A DNA stretch of 64,000 nt from Mesorhizobium kowhaii. GTDB lineage: Bacteria; Pseudomonadota; Alphaproteobacteria; Rhizobiales; Rhizobiaceae. Position numbers and translations under genes: made by a program. Position 1 is the first letter of the stretch; every line of letters starts with the position of its first letter. Positions 18,220 through 28,774 of this stretch are shown in pieces. The stretch is from contig NZ_MZXV01000056.1 in the NCBI RefSeq assembly GCF_003253745.1, positions 397,814-461,813 of the forward strand, read 5' to 3'. The notes beneath the pieces were generated by a model. That model was given only the letters and a program-made list of their open reading frames with translations. It was not told the DNA's origin and did not search any database.

Positions 18220-18951
18220 CTACGGTCTGGCCGAACCGTCGACCATGCGGCGATAGCGCTCGCGGCCCGCCTCGAGATGTTCGCGCAAGGTGAAGCGGGC
18301 GGCTTCGACATTCTGCCGCTCGATGGCCTGATAGATGCGTCGATGCTCCATCTGCACCTGCTCCAGATAGAGCCGCCGCTGCTCCGGCGTCTCGGTCCGC
18401 GGGCGGATCGACTGACGCGGAATGATGACCGGTCCGAGAAAATGCATGAAGCGCTCGAAATAGGGATTGCCGGTTGCCGAGGCGATCGCCCGGTGAAAGG
18501 CAAAATCCGGTTCGATGGCGCTGTCGCCGGCCGCGATCGACGCATCGATGGCATCGAGGCAATCGCGCATGCGGGCAAGATCGTCGTCGCTGCGCTTCTC
18601 GGCGGCGATGCCGGCCGCTTCGAGTTCCACCGCGAGCCGCAGTTGCAGCACGTTCTGGACTTCCGTCAGCGAGTGAAGTTCGTCGGAGACGATACGAAAG
18701 GTCGTGTTGGCCTCGTGGTCGGCGACGAACACGCCCGAACCCTGGCGGCTGACGACCAGCCCTTCCGAACGCAGCGAAGCCATGGCCTCGCGGATCACCG
18801 TGCGGCTGACACCGAATTGCGCGATCAGTTCCTGCTCGGTCGGCAGTTTCTCGCCACTGGTCAGATGGCCGGCGCGTATTTCGCGCGCAAACCAGTCGGC
18901 CACCTGCGCCGTGCGGCTGATCTGAGGGGGAAGGCCAAAGGAACGTTTCAT
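18220..18951 (-). CDS. GntR/FadR-family transcriptional regulator
   Basis: A 243-residue repressor with a winged-helix domain (EKLPTEQELIAQFGVSRTVIREAM) and a C-terminal FCD ligand-binding domain (histidines in DFAFHRAIASATGN and MEHRRIYQAI). The ATG at 18951 gives a normal N-terminus; an upstream in-frame ATG at 18993 lacks a ribosome binding site. It is divergent from the uronate dehydrogenase gene and probably controls the hexuronate genes. Confidence 0.88.
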   Translation of the reverse strand: MKRSFGLPPQISRTAQVADWFAREIRAGHLTSGEKLPTEQELIAQFGVSRTVIREAMASLRSEGLVVSRQGSGVFVADHEANTTFRIVSDELHSLTEVQNVLQLRLAVELEAAGIAAEKRSDDDLARMRDCLDAIDASIAAGDSAIEPDFAFHRAIASATGNPYFERFMHFLGPVIIPRQSIRPRTETPEQRRLYLEQVQMEHRRIYQAIERQNVEAARFTLREHLEAGRERYRRMVDGSARP

Positions 18952-19000
18952 CGCCACCAAGCAATAAACGAACCGCTGTTCTTGGCAACCCATTATTTAT

Positions 19001-19018
19001 ATGGTGATATGATGACAT
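19001..19018. promoter_or_regulatory. weak candidate operator between gntR and the uronate dehydrogenase gene
   Basis: The sequence ATGGTGATATGATGACAT contains the half-site ATGACA (reverse of TGTCAT) found in the better operators of this window. The symmetry is poor, so confidence is low. Confidence 0.3.
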
Positions 19019-19109
19019 TCACGGGGCGCTTGAGGCGCGCAATCTCCGTTCGCCTTGCCAGGCCGGCGCGAACATGTCTCCCGGTTTCCTTACCATGAAA
19101 GGACAGGGA

Positions 19110-19940
19110 TTGGCTCTCTCCGACAAACCGGTGCTGTTGACCGGGGCATCCGGTACGATTGGACGCCTGCTCTCAGTCAGGCTGGCGGCGCTCGGCTGGA
19201 CCTTGCGGCTCACCGATGTCGTGCCCCTGCCGATCGAGCTGCCGCACAACGCAAGCTTCGACATTGTCGATCTCGAAAACCAGCAGGCGGTGAACGATCT
19301 CGCGCGGGGATGCGGCCTAATCCTTCATTTCGGCGGCGTTTCCACCGAACAATCCTTCGAGACGGTGCTCGGGCCAAATCTGCGCGGCAGCTTCCACATC
19401 TACGAGGCGGCGCGCAGCCAGAAGGCGCGCGTGATTTTTCCTTCTTCGGTGCACGCGGTCGGCCTCTACGAGCGGACAGAGATCCTCGACCAGGACTGCC
19501 TGCTGCGCCCGGACGGCTATTACGGCCTGTCGAAGGCCTATGGCGAAATGCTGGCGCGGCTGTATTGGGACAAGCATGCGGTCGAAAGCGTGCTGATCCG
19601 CATCGGCTCGGTGCTGCCGGAGGTTCCGGACGAAAGGATCCTGTCGACCTGGATATCGCATGACGATTTTATCAGCCTGATCGAGCGCTGCGCCGAGGCC
19701 GAGCACGTCGGCTGCTCGGTGATCTGGGGGCAGTCCAACAACAGCCGCGGTTTCTGGCGGCACGATGCCAGGCACAAGATCGGCTGGGCGCCTCTGGACA
19801 GTTCCGACAGCCAGGCCGAGCGCGTCCGTGGCAAGGTGACGGACAACCCGGTCGTGGAGCGATACCAGGGCGGCAAGTTCATCGTCGTTGACTACAGCCG
19901 CGCCGACTTCCCGCCGCGCTCCATGTTCCCGGACGATTAA
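19110..19940 (+). CDS. udh: uronate dehydrogenase-like short-chain dehydrogenase
   Basis: A 276-residue NAD-dependent extended SDR. It has the nucleotide motif TGASGTIG and the catalytic YGLSK, with SSVHAVG just before it. The best match I know is uronate dehydrogenase, which oxidises galacturonate or glucuronate to the aldaro-lactone. The neighbouring kdgD gene supports this. The TTG at 19110 follows AAAGGACAGGGA; ATGs at 19095 and 19074 are in frame but have no such site. Confidence 0.8.
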   Translation: MALSDKPVLLTGASGTIGRLLSVRLAALGWTLRLTDVVPLPIELPHNASFDIVDLENQQAVNDLARGCGLILHFGGVSTEQSFETVLGPNLRGSFHIYEAARSQKARVIFPSSVHAVGLYERTEILDQDCLLRPDGYYGLSKAYGEMLARLYWDKHAVESVLIRIGSVLPEVPDERILSTWISHDDFISLIERCAEAEHVGCSVIWGQSNNSRGFWRHDARHKIGWAPLDSSDSQAERVRGKVTDNPVVERYQGGKFIVVDYSRADFPPRSMFPDD

Positions 19941-19948
19941 GCTCTATC

Positions 19949-20010
19949 TCTTTGTTTTGACGCAATTCCGGACGGAAAACCGTTTCACACTTTTCCTGGA
20001 ATTGCTCTAC
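19949..20010. repeat. short rhizobial-type palindromic repeat
   Basis: GCAATTCC (19962-19969) and GGAATTGC (19998-20005) form the outer stem around a conserved-looking core. I recall this sequence as a dispersed intergenic repeat in Rhizobiales. It fills the gap between two converging genes and overlaps the end of the GMC oxidoreductase gene by four bases; it probably acts as a two-way terminator. Confidence 0.55.
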
Positions 20011-21602
20011 GCCGGCAACGGACTCCGCCCCACGATCATGTCGGCTGCCTTTTCGGCGATCATGATGACGGCGGCATTGGTGTTTGACGACACGATGCTT
20101 GGCATGACCGAACTGTCGCAGACACGCAGCCCCTGAAGCCCGCGCAGGCGAAGCTCGGGATCGACGACGCTTTGCGCGTCGCCGCCCATCCGGCAGGAGC
20201 CGACCGGGTGGTAGGCGCTGCGGCCATGCTCGCGGGCGAAGGCTTCGAGCGCCGCGCGTCCCTTCATTGCCGCACCCGGAAGGTGTTCCCGGCTGATGTA
20301 TTTGGCGAAGGCGGGCTGAGACAGGATCTCGCGGCTGATCTCGATGCCGTCGACGGCGCGCTCCAGGTCGTAGCGTTCGGCAAACGGGTTGGGATCGATC
20401 ACGGGCGAGTCGCGCAGATCCGCCGATCTGAGCGTGACGCTGCCGCGCGAACGGGGGCGGACATGGTAGGAATTCAGCGTGCAGCCATTGCCGCCGGGAA
20501 CCGAGCCGATGCCTTCCTCGACGCCGGCGCCGGGCAAGAAATGGAACTGGATGTCGGGCGTCTTCTCCGCGCGGTCGCCCCACCAGAAGCCGCCGGCTTC
20601 GACGATGTTGGAGGCCACCGGTCCCTTGCCGAACAGCGCGTATTCGAGGCCGGCGACGGCCTGCCAGCGCTTCTTCTTGTAGCGGTCGATGCCGTGCGGC
20701 CCGTTGAGTTCGGCGACGACGTCGACATCCATGTGATCGTGCAGGTTCTGGCCGACGCCGGCGAGGTCGTGGATCACCTCGATGCCATGCGTGCCGAGAT
20801 GGGCGGCCGGGCCGATGCCGGACAGCATCAAAAGTTTGGGCGAACCGATGGCGCCGGCGGTGACGATCACCTCGCGCTCGGCGCGCAGCAACTCGGCGCG
20901 GCCATTGACGATGATTTCGACGCCGATGGCGCGGCCATTTTCGACAACGATGCGGCTCCCCGTGGCGTCGGTGCGCAGCGTCAGGTTCTTGCGGCCAAGC
21001 GCCGGTCTGAGATAGGCGACCGCGGTGCTGCTGCGTTTCCCCTGTCGGGTCGTCGTCTGGTAGAATCCGGTGCCTTCCTGCTGGCCGGCGTTGAAGTCGG
21101 CCCTGAAGGGAAGACCCGCCTGCTGCGCCGCCTTGACGAAGACCCGGGTCAGCGGATGCGGCGCGCCGCTGGAAACGCCGAGCGGGCCATCGGTGCCGTG
21201 CTGCGGGCCGGCGAAGGTGTCGTTGCCTTCGGAGCGCCGGAAATAGGGCAGCACGTCGGCATAGCTCCAGCCGGCGCAGCCATCGTCAACAGCCCATCCG
21301 TCGTAATCCTCAGGGCAGCCGCGGGTGAACACCTGGGCGTTGATCGAGGAGCCGCCGCCGAGCACGCGCGCTTGCGGATAGACCATGGTGCGGCCGTCGA
21401 TCGCCTTGCCGGGCGCCGTGTCATAGCCCCAGATCAGCGGCCCTGCCGTCATCTTGAAGAAGCCGACCGGCAGATGGATGTAGCGATCGGTGTCGGGCGG
21501 GCCGGCCTCGAGCAGGACGACGGACAGGTCCGGATCCTCGCTCAGCCGGGCGGCCAGAATGCAACCGGCCGAGCCGCCGCCGACAATGATGTAATCCGAC
21601 AT
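20007..21602 (-). CDS. GMC-family FAD-dependent oxidoreductase (choline dehydrogenase-like)
   Basis: A 531-residue flavoenzyme. The N-terminal FAD motif is DYIIVGGGSAGCILAARL. GMC signature regions follow (VLGGGSSINAQVF, and GAIGSPKLLMLSGIGP near residue 260), with the active-site histidine region HPVGSCRMGG and a second C-terminal signature. The ATG at 21602 follows GGGAGCGAGA. It is divergent from a sugar transporter operon and may oxidise the imported sugar or polyol. Confidence 0.88.
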   Translation of the reverse strand: MSDYIIVGGGSAGCILAARLSEDPDLSVVLLEAGPPDTDRYIHLPVGFFKMTAGPLIWGYDTAPGKAIDGRTMVYPQARVLGGGSSINAQVFTRGCPEDYDGWAVDDGCAGWSYADVLPYFRRSEGNDTFAGPQHGTDGPLGVSSGAPHPLTRVFVKAAQQAGLPFRADFNAGQQEGTGFYQTTTRQGKRSSTAVAYLRPALGRKNLTLRTDATGSRIVVENGRAIGVEIIVNGRAELLRAEREVIVTAGAIGSPKLLMLSGIGPAAHLGTHGIEVIHDLAGVGQNLHDHMDVDVVAELNGPHGIDRYKKKRWQAVAGLEYALFGKGPVASNIVEAGGFWWGDRAEKTPDIQFHFLPGAGVEEGIGSVPGGNGCTLNSYHVRPRSRGSVTLRSADLRDSPVIDPNPFAERYDLERAVDGIEISREILSQPAFAKYISREHLPGAAMKGRAALEAFAREHGRSAYHPVGSCRMGGDAQSVVDPELRLRGLQGLRVCDSSVMPSIVSSNTNAAVIMIAEKAADMIVGRSPLPA

Positions 21603-21710
21603 TCTCGCTCCCATGCATGGGCAAAATCAGCGCCCTGCCCTCCCGCGTGCGACGATCTCAAGTCGCTTGTGCCGCGTCAAGAGAAAGGGTATGGTTATCG
21701 TGTTGAAGGG

Positions 21711-21721
21711 TTGTCGTACAA
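21711..21721. promoter_or_regulatory. candidate GntR/FadR-type operator
   Basis: The palindrome TTGTCGTACAA lies between the divergent GMC oxidoreductase and transporter genes. It differs by one base from the TTGTCATACAA core at 44875. Confidence 0.6.
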
Positions 21722-21816
21722 GTAGAGGAGCTTGACAACCCGTCGATCGGAGGCCCGGCCGCGCTCCCCGCGCAAGCCGCCGGGCGGGAAACAGATTTCA
21801 ACTGGGAGGTTTGATA

Positions 21817-22899
21817 ATGAAGGACAGGACAAGTTTGACGCTTTCCGGCACGGTCAGCCGCCGGACGCTGATGATGGGCGCCACCGCTGGAATGGCGGTG
21901 CTCGCCATGCCGAGGGTTTTGCGCGCCCAGGAAAAGCCGACGCTGGTGACATCAATCCGGTCGTTGTCCAACCCCTATCACGCGGTGTGGAAGACCGGCG
22001 CCGAGGCCTACGCCAAATGGGCCGGGCTCGAACACGTCACGCTGGTTTCGGAAGGCAACAGCGAGAAAGGCATCGCCGACATCAAGGCAATGCTCGCCAA
22101 GACCGGCGGCAACATGGTGCTGAATTCCGATCCCAACGACACGCCTGATGCGCGGCCGATCGTCGAGGCCTGCGCCAAGGCCGGCGCCTATGTGGTGACG
22201 CAATGGAACAAGCCGGGGGATCTGCACCCCAAGGACTTCAACCCGAACTATGTTTCGCACATCGAGTTCGACGGCATCGAAAGCGGCAAGACCATCGCCG
22301 AGATCCTGTTCAAGACCATCGGCGGCAAGGGCGGCATCGTCGCACTCGGCGGCCTGATCTCGACCACCGCGGCGATCGAGCGCAAGAAGGGCCTCGACGC
22401 GGCACTCGCCGCCAATCCCGACATCAAGCTGCTCGACTTCCAGGTCGCCAACTGGAAATCGACCGAGGCTTTCGACCTGATGGGCAACCTGCTCACCCGC
22501 TTCGGCGACGACATCAAGGGCATCTGGGCTGCCAATGACGATATGGGCTCCGGCGCGCTCGAGGCGCTGCGTGCCGAGAACCTCGCCGGCAAGGTGCCGA
22601 TCGTCGGTGTCGACGGCATCAAGACGGCGGTCGACGCCGTGCGCACCGGCGAGTTCGCCTGCACCGTCACCTCGGATCCGTTCTGGCAGGGCGGCATGGG
22701 ACTGGCCATCGGCTACAACGCCAAGATCGGCAAGTTCGACCCGGTCAAGGAGCCGCCGGAGCATCGCGAATTCTACGGCAAGGCGGTGCTGATCTCGCAC
22801 GACAATGTCGAGGAATATTACAAGACCAATGTCGACGCGAAACCGGAGATCGACTGGAACGATCTGTGGGGTCGGGTGACTGGAGCCATCCGGACCTGA
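21817..22899 (+). CDS. sugar ABC transporter substrate-binding protein (CUT2 type)
   Basis: A 360-residue periplasmic binding protein with a twin-arginine signal (SRRTLMMGATAGMAVLAM, cleavage after RAQ). A type 1 periplasmic binding fold follows, with NSEKGIADIKAMLAKTGGN and GIWAANDDMGSGALEAL. The ATG at 21817 follows GGGAGG. First gene of a binding protein-permease-ATPase-permease operon. The cargo is not identifiable from sequence. Confidence 0.9.
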   Translation: MKDRTSLTLSGTVSRRTLMMGATAGMAVLAMPRVLRAQEKPTLVTSIRSLSNPYHAVWKTGAEAYAKWAGLEHVTLVSEGNSEKGIADIKAMLAKTGGNMVLNSDPNDTPDARPIVEACAKAGAYVVTQWNKPGDLHPKDFNPNYVSHIEFDGIESGKTIAEILFKTIGGKGGIVALGGLISTTAAIERKKGLDAALAANPDIKLLDFQVANWKSTEAFDLMGNLLTRFGDDIKGIWAANDDMGSGALEALRAENLAGKVPIVGVDGIKTAVDAVRTGEFACTVTSDPFWQGGMGLAIGYNAKIGKFDPVKEPPEHREFYGKAVLISHDNVEEYYKTNVDAKPEIDWNDLWGRVTGAIRT

Positions 22900-22904
22900 C
22901 CACC

Positions 22905-22943
22905 GGGGCGGGCTGCTGCTCCCTGGCGGCCCGCTCCCTTTTA
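22905..22943 (+). promoter_or_regulatory. hairpin with T-run after the binding-protein gene
   Basis: GGGGCGGGCTGC and GCGGCCCGCTCC form a stem with one wobble pair, followed by CTTTT. It lies just after the substrate-binding gene and before the permease, and may act as a partial terminator or mRNA stabiliser. Confidence 0.5.
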
Positions 22944-23053
22944 TCGTCGTCGTGCATTGCATCGGCGACTGTCATCAGCAGACGGGAAGCGGTTTCTTGA
23001 CAATCCATACAGAACCCCTGAAGTCCGTTTCGGACATCGAGCGGACGACGCTT

Positions 23054-24033
23054 ATGACATTTCTCCCCGGCCGCATCGCCACCGTGTTCGGTGGCAGGCG
23101 CTGGCGCAGCCTGGCGCCGCTGGCGGTGCTGATCGTGCTGTGCGTGCTGATCGCCATTGCCAATCCCAATTTCATCGAACTGCGCAATCTGGTCCGCCTC
23201 GCCAACTCTGCCGCCGTGCCGCTGACGCTGGCGATGGGGCTGACCTTCATCATCCTGATGGGCAGCATCGACCTCTCCGTCGAAGGCACCCTGTCGGTGG
23301 CGGCGATGGTGGTCGTGCTGCTCGCCGCCAATGACGGCAATGGCAATGATTATGGCTGGTGGGCGGTGCTGGCCGCCGTCGTTGCCGGCACCGCCATGGG
23401 TTTCGTCAGCGGTCTCGTCCAGACCATGCTGCGCATCCCGTCCTTCATGGCGACGCTCGGCATGTGGTTCATCGGCCTTGGCCTGTCGGTCTATATGCTC
23501 GGCGGCTCGGCGATCCGGCTCAACGACGCCTCGATCCGCGACCTGGCATTGACCCGTTTCCTTGGCCTGCCGCTGGCGGTCTGGGTTGCGACCGGGGCGT
23601 TCCTGCTCGCCGCCATCATCCAGTATCACACCAAGCTCGGCCGTCACATCCTGGCCATCGGCGGTGACGAGGACGTCGCCAAGCTCTCCGGCGTCAACGT
23701 GGTGCGCGTGCGCATCACCGCCTTCGCGCTGGCCGGTTTCTTCTTCGGCATATCAGGCGTGCTTGCCGCCGCTCAACTCGGCCAGTCGCATGCGGTCATC
23801 GGCGACGGCAGGCTGTTTGCCGCGGTCACCGCCGTCGTCGTCGGCGGCACGGCGCTGACCGGTGGCGAAGGCGGCGTCGTCAACACGCTGATCGGCGTGC
23901 TGATCGTCACCGTGCTTGCCAACGGCATGATCCTGCTCGGCATTTCGCCCTACATCCAGCAGACGGTGCAGGGGCTGATGATCATCGCCGCGGTGGCGCT
24001 GTCGCTCGACCGCGTTCGCCTCAGAATAGTCAA

Positions 24034-24037
<4 letters not shown>
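23054..24037 (+). CDS. sugar ABC transporter permease (RbsC-like)
   Basis: A 327-residue CUT2 permease with the landmark GSIDLSVEGTLSVAAMVVVL and the C-terminal AVVVGGTALTGGEGGVVNTL. The start is uncertain: ATG 23054 is used, but a TTG at 22997 and an ATG at 22952 are in frame. The stop overlaps the ATPase start by four bases (GTGA). Confidence 0.88.
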
Positions 24038-25544
<1,507 letters not shown>

Positions 25545-25545
<1 letters not shown>

Positions 25546-25687
25546 GAGACCGTTTGGAAACTCTACTCTGGCGGCCATCTGAAGGCGTTTTCTGCGCTTC
25601 CGGTGCTCACGGACCTATGTCCGCTGCGCTCCGGTTCTCGAAACCACCATCATATGACTCGCCAGAGCGAGTTTCGAAACAGTCTCT
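25545..25687. repeat. long palindromic mosaic repeat (RIME-like)
   Basis: A 29-base left arm (25545-25573, beginning AGAGACCGTTTGGAAACTC) is inverted at 25660-25687 with few mismatches. Inside are two imperfect direct copies of CTGCGCTTCCGG. The layout matches the Rhizobium intergenic mosaic elements known from this order. It overlaps the ATPase stop codon and separates two genes of one operon, so it is probably transcribed. Confidence 0.75.
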
Positions 25688-25698
25688 GAGGCAGGCCG

Positions 25699-26667
25699 AT
25701 GAATGAAGCTTTTTCGCTGAGGCGCATCTTCGAGGGCAAATGGACGCAAGGCGCCATTCCGCTGGTCCTGCTTGTCGTCCTGCTTTTGATCATCGAGATC
25801 GCCGCACCCGGCTTTCTCACCGGCGAGACCGTGGCGCTTTTGTTTGCCAACACCGCCGTGCTGTTCATCCTGGCGACCGGCGTCACCTTCGCCATCCTGC
25901 TCGGCGGCATCGACCTGTCGATCCAGGCGGTCGCCTCGCTGGCCAGCGTCATCCTGGCGCAGTTGCTGCCCTCGCTTGGGCTGGCCGCCTTTCCGGTGGC
26001 GATCCTGTCCGGGCTCGCCTTCGGAACGTTGAGCGGCATCGTCCATGTCAAGCTGCGCGTGCCGTCCTTCGTGGCGACGCTCGCCACCGGTGGCGTGGTC
26101 ACCGGCATCGCGCTGTGGGTATCCGACGGCCGCGCCATCACCATCGAGGAAGGCGGCCGCGAAAACACCGCCTGGATCAACGCCACGGTCGCTGGCCTGC
26201 CGGTGGTGGTGCTGATTTCGGCGGTCATCGGCATCGCCAGTTTTCTTGCGCTGCGCTACACGCGCTTTGGCCGCCAGGCGATTGCGGTGGGCGCCGGCGA
26301 GCCGGCCGCATGGGCGGCGGGCATCAATGTCGACCGCACCAAGATCATCGCCTTCGCCGCCTCCGGCATGCTGGCCGCCATCGCCGGCGTCGTATTGGCG
26401 GCGCGGCTGTCGAGCGGCTCGCCGGTCCTCGCCAACCAGCTGCTGCTGCCGGCCATTGCCGCCGTCATCGTCGGCGGCACCGCCATCACCGGCGGGCTGG
26501 GCGGCGTTGCGCGCACGGCGGTCGGCGCGCTGATCATCTCGATCGTGCGCATCGGCATGACCTTCGTCGGCGTCAACATTTTCCTGGAAAACATGGTGTT
26601 CGGCGCGGTGCTCATCGCCGCCGTCGCCATCACCATCGACCGCAGCAAGATCGCGGTCATCAAGTGA
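25699..26667 (+). CDS. sugar ABC transporter permease (second permease of the operon)
   Basis: A 322-residue CUT2 permease with GGIDLSIQAVASLASVILAQ and AAVIVGGTAITGGLGGVART. With the permease at 23054 it could form a heterodimeric channel served by the one ATPase. Between it and the ATPase gene lies the RIME-like repeat. Confidence 0.92.
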   Translation: MNEAFSLRRIFEGKWTQGAIPLVLLVVLLLIIEIAAPGFLTGETVALLFANTAVLFILATGVTFAILLGGIDLSIQAVASLASVILAQLLPSLGLAAFPVAILSGLAFGTLSGIVHVKLRVPSFVATLATGGVVTGIALWVSDGRAITIEEGGRENTAWINATVAGLPVVVLISAVIGIASFLALRYTRFGRQAIAVGAGEPAAWAAGINVDRTKIIAFAASGMLAAIAGVVLAARLSSGSPVLANQLLLPAIAAVIVGGTAITGGLGGVARTAVGALIISIVRIGMTFVGVNIFLENMVFGAVLIAAVAITIDRSKIAVIK

Positions 26668-26753
26668 CAGATCCATCCGCACCGCCTCCCAAGCAAGCGC
26701 GGACCGGACGGGGTCGCATCAAAGGCTCGATGCGGCCCCGCCTGACCAGGTCG

Positions 26754-27164
26754 CTACATCGTGTCGAGACCGATCAGCTCGATCTTGTAGCCGTCCGGGT
26801 CCTCGACGAAAGCGATGTGGGTGGTGCCATGCTGCATCGGTCCGGGCTTGCGCGGAATCTTGGCGCCGCGCTTTTCGAGCTCGGCGCAGACGGCGTAGAT
26901 GTCGTTGACGCCGAGCGCCAGATGGCCAAAGCCGGTGCCGATCTCGTAGGGCTCTTCCCTGCCCCAGTTCAGCGTCAGCTCGACGACGGCCTCCTTGTCC
27001 TCCGGGCCATAGCCGACAAAGGCGTTGGTGAACTTGCCGCCGGGATAGTCGTCGCGGCGCAGCAAGGTCATGCCGAGAACCTCGGTGTAGAAGGCGATCG
27101 ACTTGTCGAGGTCGAGCACCCTGATCATGGTGTGCATATAGCGAAAGCCCGGGGCGTCGCTCAT
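26754..27164 (-). CDS. gloA: lactoylglutathione lyase-like (glyoxalase I family) protein
   Basis: A 136-residue VOC-fold protein. It starts YMHTMIRVLDLDKSIAFYTEVLGM and has the glyoxalase segments GFGHLALGVNDI and THIAFVEDPDGYKIELI; the His and Glu metal ligands are present. It would convert the hemithioacetal of methylglyoxal and glutathione to lactoylglutathione. The ATG at 27164 follows GGAGGA. It is divergent from the FAD-linked oxidase gene. Confidence 0.9.
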   Translation of the reverse strand: MSDAPGFRYMHTMIRVLDLDKSIAFYTEVLGMTLLRRDDYPGGKFTNAFVGYGPEDKEAVVELTLNWGREEPYEIGTGFGHLALGVNDIYAVCAELEKRGAKIPRKPGPMQHGTTHIAFVEDPDGYKIELIGLDTM

Positions 27165-27259
27165 TGGGAAAGTCCTCCGAATTTGCTGATTGGCTGGTCT
27201 GACCGTCCACATCAAACAGCTGGCGGGAACATGGCCTCGCTTGATGTTCTAAATCAGGG

Positions 27260-27270
27260 TTGTATGATAA
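27260..27270. promoter_or_regulatory. candidate GntR/FadR-type operator
   Basis: TTGTATGATAA reads TTATCATACAA on the other strand, one base different from the TTGTCATACAA core. It is in the divergent region between the glyoxalase and FAD-linked oxidase genes. Confidence 0.5.
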
Positions 27271-27325
27271 CACGACAAGCAAGGTGGTTGTCCAGTCGTT
27301 TTCCCAGAGGGTCCAGAGCCAGCTC

Positions 27326-28765
27326 ATGAATGTCGTGCCGCCCACCTCCGCATCGCTGATAGCGGCCCTTGCCGGCGTGCTGCCGAATGGCGGATTGCTG
27401 ACCGAGACGCAAGACCTCGCGCGCTACAGCCGCGATTGGTCCGGCGACCATTTCGGCCGCCCGCTGGCGGTCGCCCGTCCGGCCTCGGTCGAGGAGATGT
27501 CGGCGCTGATGCGGCACTGCCACGCGGAGCGCATTCCCGTCGTGCCGCAAGGCGGCCTGACCGGGCTCGTGGGTGCTGCGGTGGCGGCGGATGGCGGCGA
27601 AATCGTCATCTCGCTGGAGCGCATGAACCGTATCCGCTCGATCAGCCCGATCGACTTCGCCATGGTGGTCGAGGCCGGCTGCATCCTCGAGGACGCCAAG
27701 CGCGCCGCCGGAGAGAGCGACTGCCTGCTGCCGATCACCTTCGGGGCACAGGGAAGCTGCCGCATCGGCGGCAACGTCGCCACCAATGCCGGTGGTTTCA
27801 ACGTGCTGCGCTACGGCATGACGCGCGACCTGGTGCTCGGCCTCGAAGTGGTGCTGGCCGATGGCCGGATCTGGAACGGGCTGAAGGTGCTGCGCAAGGA
27901 CAATCGCGGCTACGACCTCAAGCAGATCTTCATCGGCTCAGAAGGCACGCTGGGCATCGTCACCGCCGCGGCGCTAAAACTCTTTCCCAAGCCGACGCAG
28001 ATCGAGACCGCGCTGGTGGGCCTGCGTTCCGTCGAGGACGCGATGGCGCTTTATGCGCGGGCACGGCGCGACTGCAGCGATCTTCTGACCGCCTTCGAAC
28101 TGATCCTGCGCCAGGGCATCGAAATCACCATGCGCGAGGGCGTGGATTTTCCCGATCCGCTGACCAAAGCCTATCCGGCCTATGTGCTGATCGAGGTTTC
28201 CTCCGGCGGGCTGATCGACCTGTCCGCCATGCTGCTGGGTTTTCTCGGCGGCGTCGCCGATATCGTCGAAGACGGCATCGTGGCATCGACACGGGCGCAG
28301 GCCGAGCGGCTGTGGCTCTATCGCGAAATCATGGTCGAGCGCCAGGGACGCGGCGGCCGTTATCTGCGCACCGACGTTTCGGTGCCGATCTCCAAACTTG
28401 CCGATTTCGTCACCGACGCGCTGGCGGCGCTGGAGGAAGCGCGACCGGACGCGCTGGCCGTCACCTATGGCCATGTCGGCGACGGCAACATCCATCTCAA
28501 TGTGGTGCCGCCGGAAGGCATGGAACCGCAAGCGGTGGAGCATCTGTTCGAAGAGGCGGAAGCCGAGATCTTTGCCGTCGTCGACCGCTATGGCGGCTCG
28601 ATCAGCGCCGAGCATGGCATCGGCCGGGTCAAGCAGAAGGCGTTCCTCGAACGGATCGATCCGGTGACGCTTGATCTGGCGGCCGGCATCAAGCAAGCCT
28701 TCGATCCGCGCCATCTTCTGAGCAATGGCCGCATTCTGGCAAGCAAGGCCAATCATGGTCTATAG
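27326..28765 (+). CDS. FAD-linked oxidase, D-2-hydroxyacid (glycolate/D-lactate) dehydrogenase type
   Basis: A 479-residue flavoprotein of the GlcD/D-2-hydroxyglutarate dehydrogenase family. The FAD domain has VVPQGGLTGLVGAAV and ITFGAQGSCRIGGNVATNAGG; the C-terminal oxidase domain has YGHVGDGNIHLNV and SAEHGIGRVKQKAFL. It oxidises a D-2-hydroxyacid to the 2-oxoacid. It is followed nine bases later by a GntR regulator, which probably controls it. The exact substrate is not known. Confidence 0.87.
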   Translation: MNVVPPTSASLIAALAGVLPNGGLLTETQDLARYSRDWSGDHFGRPLAVARPASVEEMSALMRHCHAERIPVVPQGGLTGLVGAAVAADGGEIVISLERMNRIRSISPIDFAMVVEAGCILEDAKRAAGESDCLLPITFGAQGSCRIGGNVATNAGGFNVLRYGMTRDLVLGLEVVLADGRIWNGLKVLRKDNRGYDLKQIFIGSEGTLGIVTAAALKLFPKPTQIETALVGLRSVEDAMALYARARRDCSDLLTAFELILRQGIEITMREGVDFPDPLTKAYPAYVLIEVSSGGLIDLSAMLLGFLGGVADIVEDGIVASTRAQAERLWLYREIMVERQGRGGRYLRTDVSVPISKLADFVTDALAALEEARPDALAVTYGHVGDGNIHLNVVPPEGMEPQAVEHLFEEAEAEIFAVVDRYGGSISAEHGIGRVKQKAFLERIDPVTLDLAAGIKQAFDPRHLLSNGRILASKANHGL

Positions 28766-28774
28766 GTGTGAGCG

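Noticed and set aside
20172..21725. A 517-residue plus-strand frame
   Set aside because: It is antisense to the GMC oxidoreductase, and its sequence is rich in Arg/Ala/Gly without any domain.
25615..26682. A 355-residue minus-strand frame
   Set aside because: It is antisense to the second permease; composition is Asp/Arg/Gln-rich as expected of a shadow.
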